Assembly (NCBI GenBank): GCA_949358305.1
Contig: OX442316.1
Location: 4,092,001-4,156,000, forward strand
Length of the DNA stretch: 64,000 nucleotides
Origin: Strigamia acuminata
Taxonomy: Eukaryota; Arthropoda; Chilopoda; Geophilomorpha; Linotaeniidae
Direction: 5' to 3'
Part shown: piece by piece, positions 10,059 through 22,690 of the stretch
Numbering within the stretch: the stretch's first letter is position 1
Layout: the number at the start of each line of letters is the position of its first letter
Notes under the pieces: generated by a model
Database searches by the model: none
Told to the model about the DNA's origin: nothing
Seen by the model: only the letters and a program-made list of their open reading frames with translations
Made by a program: the position numbers and the translations under genes

Positions 10059-10851
10059 TTAAAATAAAGTATTGAAGTGCTGTTAATGTCATTAAAATCA
10101 TAAAATTTAACGAGAGTTTATTATTTTTACTAAATTGTTTAGTTGTCTCTGAGCCAAGCAAACGTTTTAGTCGTGTAGCGTAAAATCGAACTGTTTATGG
10201 TAATTTATCGTAATTACCACAGTCCGGCAGTAGAAACCTCACTAGCTTCAGTGCTGAGTTAATTTTAAATAGTTAATTTTGAATAAGGCTCGGATAAATG
10301 CATAAATGCATAGGAATTATTTTTATTCAATAAAAAGCCAAAATTGGCTGTAAATGCATATTTTCCGAAAATCAGAAATAAATGCATAAATCGCCATTTT
10401 TCCGGGAAAAAACGGCGATTTGTGATCTGTGGAAGGACTTTCTTGAGGACCCAACCTTGCATTTGCACCGACAACTGGGAAAACCACATAAAACTCAGTT
10501 GAGGTTGGTGGCAGATTTTCTTGCCGTAGGATTCCGTTTTGAATCTTTGTATTTCCTACAAGTGTTAATGATAAAATACTAAAAAACTGAAAAAGTATAA
10601 AATGGGTAACTGCAAGTTTCACTGCATAAAAGAACTCTTCAATAAGATTTAGATACAAGTATTCTGACTATTTATTGTTACTTTTATCTTATTTGTTGTT
10701 ACTTTTATCTTATTTGTTGATCATGTTTATAAAATCTTTGGAGAAAAAAATGCAAGTAAAGCTAGGAGATTATGCAAACCTGAATGTTTGTCACGTATTC
10801 AAAATGACCACTTAATAGCTCTCATCATTTGTTATCCTTCCTACATTTTTT

Positions 10852-10888
<37 letters not shown>

Positions 10889-11720
10889 GCTATGGTTGGA
10901 ATGCTTTCCCTGAGGAATGAGAGGCAAAGGAAAAGAGGCAGGAGTCATGGCCCAGAGGAATGTCTGCTCGTTTGAGATTATCACCTTGTGAATGAGAAGG
11001 GGGTGGTAATAAAAATCATCTTAATGAATGGCTCTGCACATTCAAAAAGAGAAGCAAAGAATGGAAGAAGGAGAGAAAAAAATGCATGTCATAAAAAAAT
11101 TAATGAGATCATCATCAGTTTAAGAGAAAAACTCGCTGCCCCTTCACCCCCTTTCTTCCATTTTTGAAACTAACACTTAAAAGACACTTATTTTAATAGG
11201 TATATCTATTGGGATTTGATTTTTTTCAACTTTGACCCAGCACATTGCCATCATGCTCATACACAAGCTCCTGCTGTACAGGTCAAAAGAGTTCAAATTC
11301 AAATCCCCTGTAGCATTTTCAAGTTTTAACCTTTTAACTTGAGCTTTTGTGTTGTAGGATTTTGCTCCTGATATGTGATAGGGCGTATTTATCTCTATTT
11401 TTTTGGCTTCAAAAAGGAAAGATCAGTGATATTTTCTGTAAAAGGAACAGAGTCAAGATCAACAACATTTTGGAAGAAAAGGCATTGAAAAGTATGTTGG
11501 GTGTATGGTTTTTATATACAGGATATAAAAAATTGGAATTTGGAGACCTATATTATTTCCTTATAAAAATTTAGCAATTTAAGATCGAATTATAAGCCGA
11601 ATTACGCGTAAAGGATCGGCCGTTGCTCGGAACGGTCTGTACGCGAAGCAATACACACTAAAGCCAGGCAGTGCAATTGACACTGTTATATATTGGTGCT
11701 ATTGGAGTTTCAAATAAATT

Positions 11721-11763
11721 TCACTACTGATGATGGTCGAAAGATCGAAAGGCCTTTGATGAC
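11721..11763 (+). ncRNA. Hammerhead-ribozyme-like motif with intact core
   Basis: CTGATGA (11727-11733) is followed by the hairpin GGTC-GAAA-GATC (11735-11746), then GAAA (11747-11750), then the self-complementary AGGCCT, then T and a strand able to pair back with the bases before CTGATGA (about five of six pairs, some wobble). These are the CUGANGA, stem II, GAAA and stem III elements of a type I hammerhead with a very short stem III. This minimal form is known from Penelope-like retroelements and retrozymes. No reverse transcriptase is nearby. Confidence 0.5.
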
Positions 11764-13144
11764 CAATTATTTCGTGGAAAAGTATCAAAGAAACAGAACC
11801 TCTGGTTGAAATCAAAGTTTTCTTAAGTTTGGCATTTAATCTGCTCTGAAAGTTCATCAAATAACAAATTGAAAAGGTTGTGCTTCCAGGGGAAAATAAC
11901 ATTATAACCTAACATAACCTGGTCTAACCTATTTTAAATGTGGCAATAGACACTTATGTGTGAGAAAACTCTCTTGTGTAAGCAGAAAATGTGAAAAACC
12001 AGGATACTTTTACCTATCAATATTTGAACCAAATCATCGCTTATTCGGAAGTTTGCGGAAGAAAGCGCTAAATGTTTTTGTATTTTTTAACGTCGCAAAA
12101 CAAAAACACAAACACCGAAAACACTTAAAACACGACTTTTTGAATGCAGCTACAGTGTTTAGTTTCATTCTGAATTTGTTTGCGCAATCTAGAAGTAATT
12201 AAATATCGATTACGGCTTTTTCGCTTTGATTTTTTTTTTCTTAAGGGAGAAAAATACATTTATCATTTCTGCCCCATGGAAATATCCCAGCTCCATTTTT
12301 TATTTTTTTTTATTCCTAAAATATACGATGAAAGTCACTTGCAACTTAAATATTTTCACATCACTTGAGATTTCTGTCACATGTTTGTCCCTTAGTCCTG
12401 GAATAAATCCCAACTTAACATTCCTCTGTCACTTCCAAGCGAGAAAAAGGTCAAAGAGCAAGTTTAAGGGTTTAAAAGTGACACTCGAAAAAGCGAAAGC
12501 GAGAAAAAAAAGTTGATAAATCTTGCAATTAAGTCATTTCTTTGCAGCAAGATCCTTTTTTCCGCCACACAAAGATCAAAGCTTTAACTCGACATCATCT
12601 GGAACGAGAAAAACGTTTGTTTTGTTGGTCGGGATAATTGGAAAGCTCATTATTGCTTGCCAAACATTAAGGCAAAGTATGTAGAGATAAAATTCCCGAC
12701 ACGGAACCATGATGTTAGCTGCATGACAAGTTTTGTGACTAGAAAACTAGTTTGTAAATCAAGACGAGAGTCTCGTCAGAGGCGGGGAGCATTTGATAAT
12801 CGTTGTCTCAGTTTTGCGCGAGTGTCATTCGCCTTCTGTCACGCCTCACGATGTCCAATTGTCTCGCCCAATCACGACATACCATCAAAAGAAAACAGCA
12901 GGTGTCAGCCGTGAGGGAAATTAGGTTTGCCAAATCTTAAGAGATTCTTCTCGAATGGATGAAAAAATAAATTAGAATGGGTCATTTTGGTGGTGACACG
13001 ACGGAAACGGATTAGAAACGTGTTTTGTTTTGATTTATTCTCGGGATAAAAAGTTTAAAACGCCCAAAATGAATAATTATGCCTGAATTTGTGCTAGAAA
13101 TTTTAGTTTGTTATGATATTCTGAAGGTTGTTATTAAAATTTGT

Positions 13145-13595
13145 GTAAATTTATAGAAATTTAGGCCAATTTCGTACATTTGTGCGGCTCAAAATGCGTT
13201 TTGGTTCGTTTTTCGTACAAAAACGTATGAAAAATATAAAAATTCTATATGAATATGAAAGAAAAATATGAAATTTGTATAAATTTCAACACGTTGAGGC
13301 CGATTTTGTACATTTGTGCGACTCAAAATGCGTTTTGGTTCGTTTTTCGTACAAAAACGTGTGAAAAATATAAAAATTCTATATAAATATGAAAGAAAAA
13401 TATGAAATTTGTATAAATTTCAACAGGTTGAGGCCGATTTTGTACATTTGTGCGGCTCAAAATGCGTTTTGGTTCGTTTTTCGTACAAAAACGTGTGAAA
13501 TATATAAAAATTCTATATAAATATGGAAGAAAAATAAGAAATTTGTATAAATTTCAACACGTTGAGGTCGATTTTGTACATTTTGCACACTTTGG
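13145..13595. repeat. 134-bp tandem repeat, ~3.3 copies
   Basis: The block AAAATGCGTTTTGGTTCG recurs at 13191, 13325 and 13459, giving a 134-bp period. Copies differ by only a few bases, so the expansion is fairly recent. The units contain TTTCGTACAAAAACGT, partly palindromic. No coding potential. Confidence 0.9.
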
Positions 13596-15698
13596 ATGCA
13601 TTCTGCTGGGTTGTTAATAGTTAAAAGGGAGAATTAAATTGAGAATATTTTACCTAATGTTTGTGATGAACTCGAATACGGGCTTTGAAAACCATGATCT
13701 TCAGTGGTTGTCTCGTCGCACCACGACAACATGTGGTACAAGTGAGTTTGTTGACTTCCCAAGGACGATTTATCAATTCACCAACTCAGTGTTTGTGAGC
13801 AAATCAAGAGCACAGGCTCGTTCTGCAACATCACAAACTAAACTGTTCAACACAGAGTGCCAACTTACACATTCCACACAAGCCTCTTAAGCTTCGAGTT
13901 GAGAAAAGGAAAGAAAAGTTTTACCCTCGAGGCAAACTTCTACCTAGCCTCCAACTGACCCCAATTCAATACAATTCATTCCTTAGTTCCCATTGTAAAC
14001 ACCCAGCACAGCAACTTGAGACAAAAAAACCTTGTTTATCAAATGACTTTGGTAATTTTTATGAAAAAAAAAGCAAAAAAGATAATTAGTTATTGTTGGA
14101 GAGATTGTTAATTGGTAATAAAATGTTGCAACAAAGTTAATTTAATTTAAAAGTTGTTAAATTGTGTGTTTGACACAGATAATAAAAGTTTTATTTATTG
14201 TTTTATTTGTGGAAAATAAAAGCCTCTTGTGGCAAGTTAGAAACAAACCTTGAACAAGAGGCTACAAGAAATATGAGTAAGAGTAGATCCCTGAAGGAAT
14301 GTCAGTCAAGGCTGTGACCATTTCAAGCAGCAAGGGATGATGGGATGTTGTCAGTAGGGCGAATACATTGATCATTGAATACTCATTCACCTGCTTTTTC
14401 TGTTCCAACCACTAACTAATGCCATAATACTTACAGTGCTAATGCTGGCTTGTATAATTAAGTAAGTTTTACACATAGAGGGATGAAGGCATTTCCTGGT
14501 GCAGACAAAATGCAGGATATACTCCTAGTGAATACCAATTGACCAAACTGCACCCAATAAGAATAGTCAATAGGAGGTGTCAAAAATGGAAGGGAAAAAA
14601 TTAAGGAAATGTGACCAGATTTGAAATTAGATAAATAATTGTGACTTGCTGGCATTCACAGTTGTTTCTCATTCTATGGCAGATGTTCTTGTCATAGATA
14701 GCTGTTTCTATGGCATAAATGTATGACACCTGCCTGTCCTGTGACAGGATTTTCTGTGGTTTTACCAGTTCTTGGTGCAAATACAAGGTTTGCGAGACAT
14801 CGATGAAAAAAAAAATTATTTTACATAAAAATTTTTCGGGGTTTCATTAAATGAGCGATTAGTTGATTACTTTGATTACTTTGATTAGTCGATTACTTGA
14901 CTGGATTCAACCAATGTTTGGTTGTCGGTCTATAACATATTGGGACAAAATTACTGGTCCGCTACATTACATAGTTTGAGAAGCGCTACGGCTACCGGTA
15001 GTTTAGCCCTTTGATATCTAAGGATTTTATTCCTGCAGTCTCAAGATAGAGATTTAGTCATTATTATTGTCTGATTTAGGATTCCTATGGCAAGAACATC
15101 TGCCACCCATCTCAACTGGGTTTTCTATGTTTTTCCCCAGCTGTTAATGCAAATTCAAGGGTGGGTCCTCAAGAAAGTCGTCCCACAGATTGCAAAAAGG
15201 GGGTTATCTTAATTTCTGGTACACAAGCATATGCGAAAAAGAAAAATAAATGAATATGTTTGGCATTGAGAGGTTAAAACATCTGTTAAATACAAAGGTC
15301 ATACAGTGAATGCAATTGAGCCTTTAGAAATATATGCAGGCACCTATTAAATGATAATGAGAGAAGGTTGACATTTTACATGATTCCTCCAGGTTACACA
15401 TTTTTTATGAATTGGACATTGGTGATGTTGAAATATTTTAGAAAAAATTAAAATAATGTTAAAATATTTGAAAATACCTGAATTCAAGTAACGAATATCG
15501 ATTTTTATTTTATTTACAGTAGTTTTATTAAATTTTTATTAATAAGTCATGTTTTTCTTGTTTTTTTTGTTTTATAAAATTATTTTTTTAAATTACTAAC
15601 ATCACTTTGCATAGTTTTTTTCTTTTTCTTTTTTGCAATAAATTTCTAAGTGTAAGTACATACAAAATAAGAGTTTAAAAATTGTTTTCCACCAATTA

Positions 15699-18600
15699 TT
15701 ATTTCTTGCATGGTAATAACTTCCTTAGGCATTGCATGAAATTACCTATAGCGTTTTCATATTTGTAGTCTGTCTCACTGGAAGAATACACTTTTGCAAA
15801 ATCCACCATCCGGACATCGGTGATAGACAAAGCTTCATTCCGATTAAAAGATGGATGGTCCAAGGCATCATACACAAGAAGTAGCGAACTACGGTAGAAT
15901 GAAAAATGGCATTGCTGGTTCGCCCAAGTCTTAATTTCTTCAAGGCGTTCAAGGAAGGCACGGATAAGGAATTCGTCCACGCCACAATCAGCATTCAAAA
16001 AAGTAAGTAAACCTAAAAAGACAAGTCAACATTGCTTTAAATCAATAGGCGCGTTCAATTTCAAATCGAAAATCCGATTCTCTCGATTATCCCTGGCGGA
16101 AATGATGCAAAACGTTACTCCGCCACTCCCATGTTATTCAATGAGAATGACGTCGTGAAATGGCACTAAACTTACTTCTGTCACTTCGCGTAAAAATTTC
16201 TCAGGCGAGTGGAAAAAGTTTAATTCTTAATATACAGAAACTATTCGTATTTTTCTTGGGGGTGCGAGTGCGAGAAAATATTTTCAGAATCTAAGGTTGT
16301 CGGACTCCGTAAAGGTTAAGCTACTGTATTACCCTACTTTAAGTCGCGTGCTGGTGTAAGTGAGAACGAATTTTTTTCGGTGAGAATTGAGCCAAAACAA
16401 GCATAAAAAGCATTTTTAGATGTCCAAAATGTAGGAAATTGGTCTAAATTTCTATAAATTTACCCAGATTTTAGTAATAATCTTCAGAATATTATGAAAA
16501 TCAAGTTTCAGGCCCAAATTCCAACATAATTATTCATCCGGACTTAAACCCACGTCCAACAGCATGCGACTTATAGCGGGCAGAGATGTGCATTGGGTAC
16601 CCGTAACCGTTACCCTAGGGTAGGGTACGGGCGGGTACGGTGCTAGGTCTCCCGGGTACGCGTCGGTTATGTGTTGTACATATTTAATTTACGCCGGCAA
16701 TACTATGACCAAGAAGCAAAACCGGCTGGACCCGTCCAAGTTGGACAATTTAATATTTTTGCGATCGATGATTTCATCGCAATCAATCAGTAAGCACACG
16801 TGATCGCGTTAACGGGTACGGTAACGGCGGGTAACGGGTGCGGTTTTTACGCCAATGCACATTTCTGATAGCGGGGTAATACGATATATTTATTCGTTAT
16901 TCCCTAAGTGCTTTTGGCCACCCTTTGGTCCTTGTTAGATAGCATACTGTACCTCTTTCCACACCATCTTCGTCCAACCATCTGCCGAATGATTTTCCAA
17001 ATGAAATGTAACGATTGGTATTTTTATGGTACACCTAAGTATTAACAAAAAGGCATTTAGTGGGTTAATTTATTGAATAGTTTTATAGTTACCTGAATAC
17101 CATCTATAAGGAAATTGTATTTTTGTGCAAAAGTATAAATAGGATGTGAAGAATGAGGAGAAAAGGGATCGTGGACATCGGCCTTTAGTTTAATGTCTAA
17201 TACACACGGCCTTTGAAATCGTCTAGTTATGTCTTCAACTTTTAGGAATTGCACTTCTATGTAATTAAGAAAAGAAGAAAAAAATGATTGTCTTCTTCAA
17301 GTGCAAAAAGTGAAGAATTACTTGCCAGTTCCATCATAATGAGTCGTGTAAATTCCATTAAAGTTGGGCACGAATGATCGAAGAGAAACTAACGTCCCAT
17401 CTCTGCACTCATTGTTAAAAACTCGTTGATAAAATGCCAATTCATTCGCGCCTCGCTGCGGGGCTCGGTATAATTTCAGGAAACTACCGTCAACGTGCTC
17501 TAAGTTTGCTGGAAAAACGAGAGAATTGCAGTGGAAAATTAGTATTTCTTAACTGAAAACAAATATCAATATAATTCATCCACAAATCATACTTGCAACG
17601 TTCTAAATCCAATAAACAACAGCAATATTTACCTTTTTCAAGTACACAAATTAATTTATTGAATGGGACGAGGTAATATCGTATTTTACCGATTAAGAGT
17701 CGCCCTCGAATTGTAGCCGCGGTTGAGACACCAAGAATATTGTTACGGGTACGGACCGTTCCGATAAGCGGCCGATCCGTAGCGCTTGATTTGGCTTATA
17801 ATTCGGTATTTAGTTGCTAAATTTCATCCATAGTACGGTATTGTTTCCGTATTTAACCTCACGAACCATAAACACTTCGTTCGTGACGTTCAGACTTCGC
17901 TCATTACATTAAACAAATGTAACGAACGAAAAACGGAAAATGAATTGCTGACAAAAATGGCAGTTTTGAATAAGAGCCGCGGCTATTAATCGATAAAATA
18001 CGGTAAGAAATTTTTTTTTAATTTTTATAAGTAAAATATCAATTCTGTTTGAAATTGTGGTTGCTGTTTGGGTTTGCAACCTTTGAACACCTGTTGAACC
18101 ATATGTTGTTTGCTCAATCATAAGTGGTAATAAGGTAAACATTCTCATATTTGATAAACAATAAAAATATAGATACACAAGAATTTTATAATAATAAATA
18201 CTTAGAATTTTAAAAATTGATACTATAAAAGGCAATGCCCTCATTGATTTCACTTTAATTTCTTTATCTCTTAAATGATAATAGTTTTTCGTATCAAATT
18301 ATTATTTCCAATGATGATTGATGGTTCACCTTGTGCAGCTTGAAAGGCCAATTAAGTTATCTGCTAAATTGAGTATAATTGGCCAAAATTGATAAAAAAA
18401 AAAAATTATTTTTCTATTTTTAATGTTGTTGAAGCTTATTTAACAGACATTTCTCTACAAAATTTTTTTTTTTTTTTTCATTAAACTATTGGATCAAGCC
18501 TAGAAAACGTTTAAAAATCAGTCTTTTTCAATCAAATTCATCATACCATCCCAAAAAACTACAGTTTGCGCCATGTAATGCTAAATTCAAACTTTGCATT

Positions 18601-20241
18601 CAGTTCTGCGAACAGGGTTATCTTATCGTAGACACCTTGTTGTTATATCAGTGTCAGAGTTAATATCGCTAAACCAAAGAAAATAAATAGTATTACTAAT
18701 AAATCAATAAAAACAATTATCTAGGTGTTAAAAAAATATTATTGACGATTTGAATTGTATATTTGAAGCATGTGCAGCTGCAATTCCGCATTTTAGCAAC
18801 TATTTTGCGCGCGATATCTGTAGCGTGCAATATGTTTTCAATTCATTTGCCCCAGAGCTTTCCTACACTGAAACTATCAAAATAAATAGTTGCACTCCCA
18901 TCGAAGGGCGAGAAAGACGAAAAAGTATCCTTTGCTTTGAAGGTGAACTCAGTTTGGGCAAATCACAATTTTCCCTTAAGAAAAATCTAAATGAAGATAG
19001 ATCGGTCTAAAAATCTTCCAATAATTCTTTGTAACTGTAAGGAAAAGAGTTTTAAGAAAAATACTTCCCTGATTTCAATTTCCGTAATACATCAAATTAG
19101 CGCCGGTTTCGTTTAGGGGCCGGGGAGACAATAAGCGCCGTGTCCGAATAAGCGCTGACTTTTTTACAAAAAAAATCGCAATTTTTTGGCGATTTTCTAA
19201 CATCCGCCAGGCCCCAATAAGCGCCGGGTTCATATAGGAGCCGAAAAATAAATAAACACCCGGGTGTTTATTTGAAGCTTTACGTAAAATACTTGTTTGT
19301 TCCCACGGAAATCTACGGTAATCTATAGCACTCACAAACCCAAGACGAACGGCAAATACTTTGATATCATTGATATTTTTAGATTAAATTCAAGGGTAAG
19401 GTGAAATAATTTTTCCAAGTGAATGAAATCAGTCGCTTTAATGTATATTTCTCTTCCCCATTCATAACAAGCCCGTGCAATGGGGGTAGTCAGAATTTTT
19501 TTTTTTTTTTACATTTTGCATTTACTTCTCTTCACTCGCTACCCAATTCCAGTTTAGACTCGTTTTTGTTGTTGACAGATGGAATAAAAATATCTATTTT
19601 TTTTTTTTTTTTTAAAAAAAAAAATTAATTTTCGGAAATTAAAAATGGCATTTTCGCGAAATTGAAATGAAAAACTCTTCCTGAACATCCCTAATGTTCG
19701 AAACAAAAATAAAAGCCGTGCATTAGTCACTATTAATAGGATAAAACGACGGATAATCGTATGGCGCATTGACGCGTAAGCGTGATGTCGCATTGCCGTC
19801 ATATCTTTAAAATTTAAAAAAAATAAACAAACAAAATAAGATAAAATAAATAAAAAGAGTAAACAAAATTGGTATTTCCTTTCTCACACGATCAGACTAA
19901 ATTCCCAGTCTAAATTTAACCTCTCAAGACACAACAACAACAAAATTGTTGCTTATTAGCAACCGGATTGGAATCACACGCGAGATGAATGATTCAAAAT
20001 TAATGTCAACAAAAACGAATTTAATCGCACATTTCTACGTATAATTACACAACACCGATTTAATCGCACCAGCGTGACCTCATTTTAACAACATTTCACC
20101 AAAAAAAAAAAATGAACATACAGGAAACTTACGTATAACTAAATTGTCCCCATTCTGTTCGTGATGACCGCCCGCCTGACGCGACACGTAACGCGTGCCC
20201 TCCGGAGGTGGAGGTAACGAACCAACAACATATGATGTCAT
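15699..20241 (-). CDS. IPMK: Inositol polyphosphate multikinase, 283 aa
   Basis: Phosphorylates inositol trisphosphate/tetrakisphosphate (and in animals PIP2) on the route to inositol phosphate signals. Five exons: 20241-20133, 17508-17326, 17256-17093, 17034-16953 and 16012-15699; all phases match. Residues 22-27 (QAGGHH) correspond to the QVAGH motif. The inositol-binding PxxxDxKxG motif is at 114-122 but reads PCVLDIKLK, with Lys for the final Gly. The SSLL motif is at 221-224, and the metal-binding DF of the IDF motif is at 250-251 (VRMVDF). GKSFGRWL at 164-171 matches the family's YGRSL segment. Length fits compact family members. The second intron (17325-17257, 69 bp) uses a GC donor. 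The start ATG is the first in exon 1 that leaves a short proline-rich leader; an upstream open frame continues, so the start is moderately sure. Intron 1 holds a MITE-B copy and a GCGCCGG repeat. Confidence 0.93.
17677..18005. mobile_element. Full-length MITE-B copy (~330 bp) in IPMK intron 1
   Basis: It begins TATCGTATTTTACCGATTAA and ends ATCGATAAAATACGGTA, inverted termini of the family. The interior (from TGAGACACCAAGAATATTG onward) is nearly identical to 53826-54080, so the two insertions are close relatives. No transposase frame. Confidence 0.8.
19095..19290. repeat. MITE-C family copy (GCGCC / AAATAAACACC)
   Basis: Contains spaced AAGCGCCG blocks and AATAAACACCCGGGTGTTTA near its right end, shared with copies at 46715-47080, 50855-50985 and a fragment at ~2625. 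Lies within IPMK intron 1. Confidence 0.6.
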
Positions 20242-22317
20242 AAAATCAAATAAAGGCAAATATTCCTTAAAAAAATTTTTTTTGGAAAAAATAAAAATTA
20301 ATAATTGGTTAATAAAGGAATTTTGATGGGAAAAATTGTTGGGAGAAGAGGAACGCAAGAGCGGAACATTTTTCTTACTGTAACCTCATTTCCGGCTGTG
20401 GTTTGCATTGCGTGTAATGTAAGGACAAATGTGGGCGTGCACATGTCGTTTCTGTTTCTGGTGGGTTTGGAGACCCGTGCGGGTACTTACTTAGCATGAT
20501 TCGTGTAGTAATGAGGAACTGGTGTCCACGTATGTGGATTTGAGAGGTTGGAACACAGATGGGGTTACGTAAAGCGCGTGGAAACCATTGGGTTGTGTGA
20601 GCTAATGGGCTACAACGCCTGTTTAGACGTAAGAGCGGATTTTTCGTTTGTCTCACCAGAGGGCGTTTGCTTGTTGCTCTCTGGTGGGAAAAGTGAAAAA
20701 TGAAGTTGGCGGGAGATTAGAAAAATTATATAAAAGAAATCAATAATTTTTTTTTTTTTGAAATTGTAGGAAATGTGAGCGAGCGCTTTTGTTGGTGTGG
20801 TTCGGGATGTGGACACGGGTGGCACTGGTTGTTGGGTTGAATGGCTGCTGATGCTGGAGATGGTAAATGGTAAATTGAATTAGTTGAATAAAATGGTTTT
20901 AGTTTTTTTGAGTTGTTTTGAATTAATTTCAGGCGATGGTTTAAGAGGACAAAGAAATTCCGTTGGTTTCGTTGCTGTCTGTCACTCTTGGGGTCAGTTT
21001 TTATTTTATTTTATTTTATTTTTTAAATATATTTTTTTAAATTCATGAAAACTGCATAAATTAGACATTTAGAATTTTTTATTCATCGAGTTTGTAATTT
21101 ATTTGACATGTGTCATTGTTTGTGGGCTGTTGACTATCCACGGTTTGTTTTTGAGCTAAGAGATGGCGCTGCAAGCACTGAAAAACTCAAAAAGGCTATT
21201 TTGTTAAAATGGAGTGACTTAAAGAAAAAAGTGACGAAGAAATTAAAAAAAATATATGTGCAATGCAGAGCAGCAAATCCACTTACCGGTATTTTTTTTA
21301 AAAAAATAATTCTTCAAAATAACCAATTGTAAATAGAAAATGCAACAAAAATACCTCGAACTTCGAAATTCCAGACACAAATACCTCTTCCTTATTGGTG
21401 AAATGCACGACCAATAATATTTCTCTCGCTCTGGTAAAGCTGAATACTGTTAAATTGCCACAAATACGGCAGAAAACAAGCTTATCCACACGATTTCACT
21501 TCTATTTATTCACCAAAAAACCAAAAACTCACTAATTCATTGCTAACTGGTTCAAATTTTGAGTAATTACCAATTTGTGGCGTTTAATAAAAACCCTAGA
21601 AATGACTATAAACCAAATATTGGATATTGAAGGTTTTTTTTCTTCTGCGTGTGCATTTAACGCGTTTAATTTGGGATGAAATTGGTGAACCGGGAAGCAT
21701 TGCTTAATACTCTTATCAGCGCCGTTCATACGGCCACGAGTAACGTGCGAGCAGAAAAAAAAGCGGTGCATCGAGCGTGAATGCTTAGGGACTTATCGAA
21801 TCCAAAGCGCTTTTTTTCTTCGCTTCTTTTTATTATTATTTGCTGGGATTAAAGTTTGAATGGGGTGTTAAGTGGGAACGAAGGAAACATTAAATATCGC
21901 AAATAAATTGCGAATATTTCGAGGAATTCGATGCGTTGCTGCCCGCTTGGCTTCGCTGCAGCGCTTCTCCAAATGAATTTGTATTATTATTATTATGATT
22001 ATTTTTTTATTTAAATTTTTGTGTTATTAGTTGTGTCAGTAATTTCACTCGACGTTGACTGGGAGGTGAAAAGGTTGAATGGGAGAGTAGATTGGAGTAT
22101 TCTTTGTAAAGACCACAGTGTGAAGAATGTTTACCGAGCAGAGTAGCGAACGTGCTTGCGCAAAAAAATGCATGAAAACATGAAGCAGTTTTGCTTGGCA
22201 GCTCGAATCAGCAACACCGGAGAAATCTCGATGGCAGCCGAAAAATCTGCTGCGTAATCGTGCACAAAGAGGAAAAAGAATGGTGCGACATCATCGTTGG
22301 TGGTTATACTGGCTTGA

Positions 22318-22690
22318 AAAAATGAAAATATGGATTTAAAATTTTTTTAAAAATTTTTGAAATTTTTTGAAATTTTTTGAAATTTTTTGAAATTTTTTGA
22401 AATTTTTTGAAAATTTTTGAAAATTTTTGAAATTTTGTGGAATTCTTGGAAATTTTTGAAAATTTTTGGAAATTTTTGGAAATTTTTGGAAATTTTTTGA
22501 AATTTTCGGAAATTTTTGGAAATTTGTGGAGTTTTGTGGAATTTTGTGGAATTTTGTGGAATTTTGTGGAATTTTGTGGAATTTTTTGAAATTTTTGAAA
22601 TTTTTTGAAATTTTTGAAATTTTTTGAAATTTTTGAAATTTTTTGAAATTTTTGAAATTGTTTGAAATTTTTTGAAATTTTTTATTTTAT
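22318..22690. repeat. 10-12-bp GAAATTTTTT minisatellite
   Basis: About 33 tandem copies of GAAATTTTTT-like units, with blocks of GGAATTTTGT in the middle. A/T-skewed slippage array with no coding content. Confidence 0.9.

Larger units (their letters stand above)
9719..15698. other. Noncoding stretch between FBXL7 exon and multikinase
   Basis: No convincing coding exon was found. It holds two hammerhead-like segments (10021-10058, 11721-11763), a dispersed repeat (~10421-10500), a 29-base A-run at ~10855, a terminal fragment of a MITE near 12060-12170, a more complex unique block at ~12600-12920, and a 134-bp tandem repeat at ~13145-13595. A dispersed-repeat copy on the minus strand lies at ~15097-15195. 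The missing FBXL7 5' exon could be here. Confidence 0.6.
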
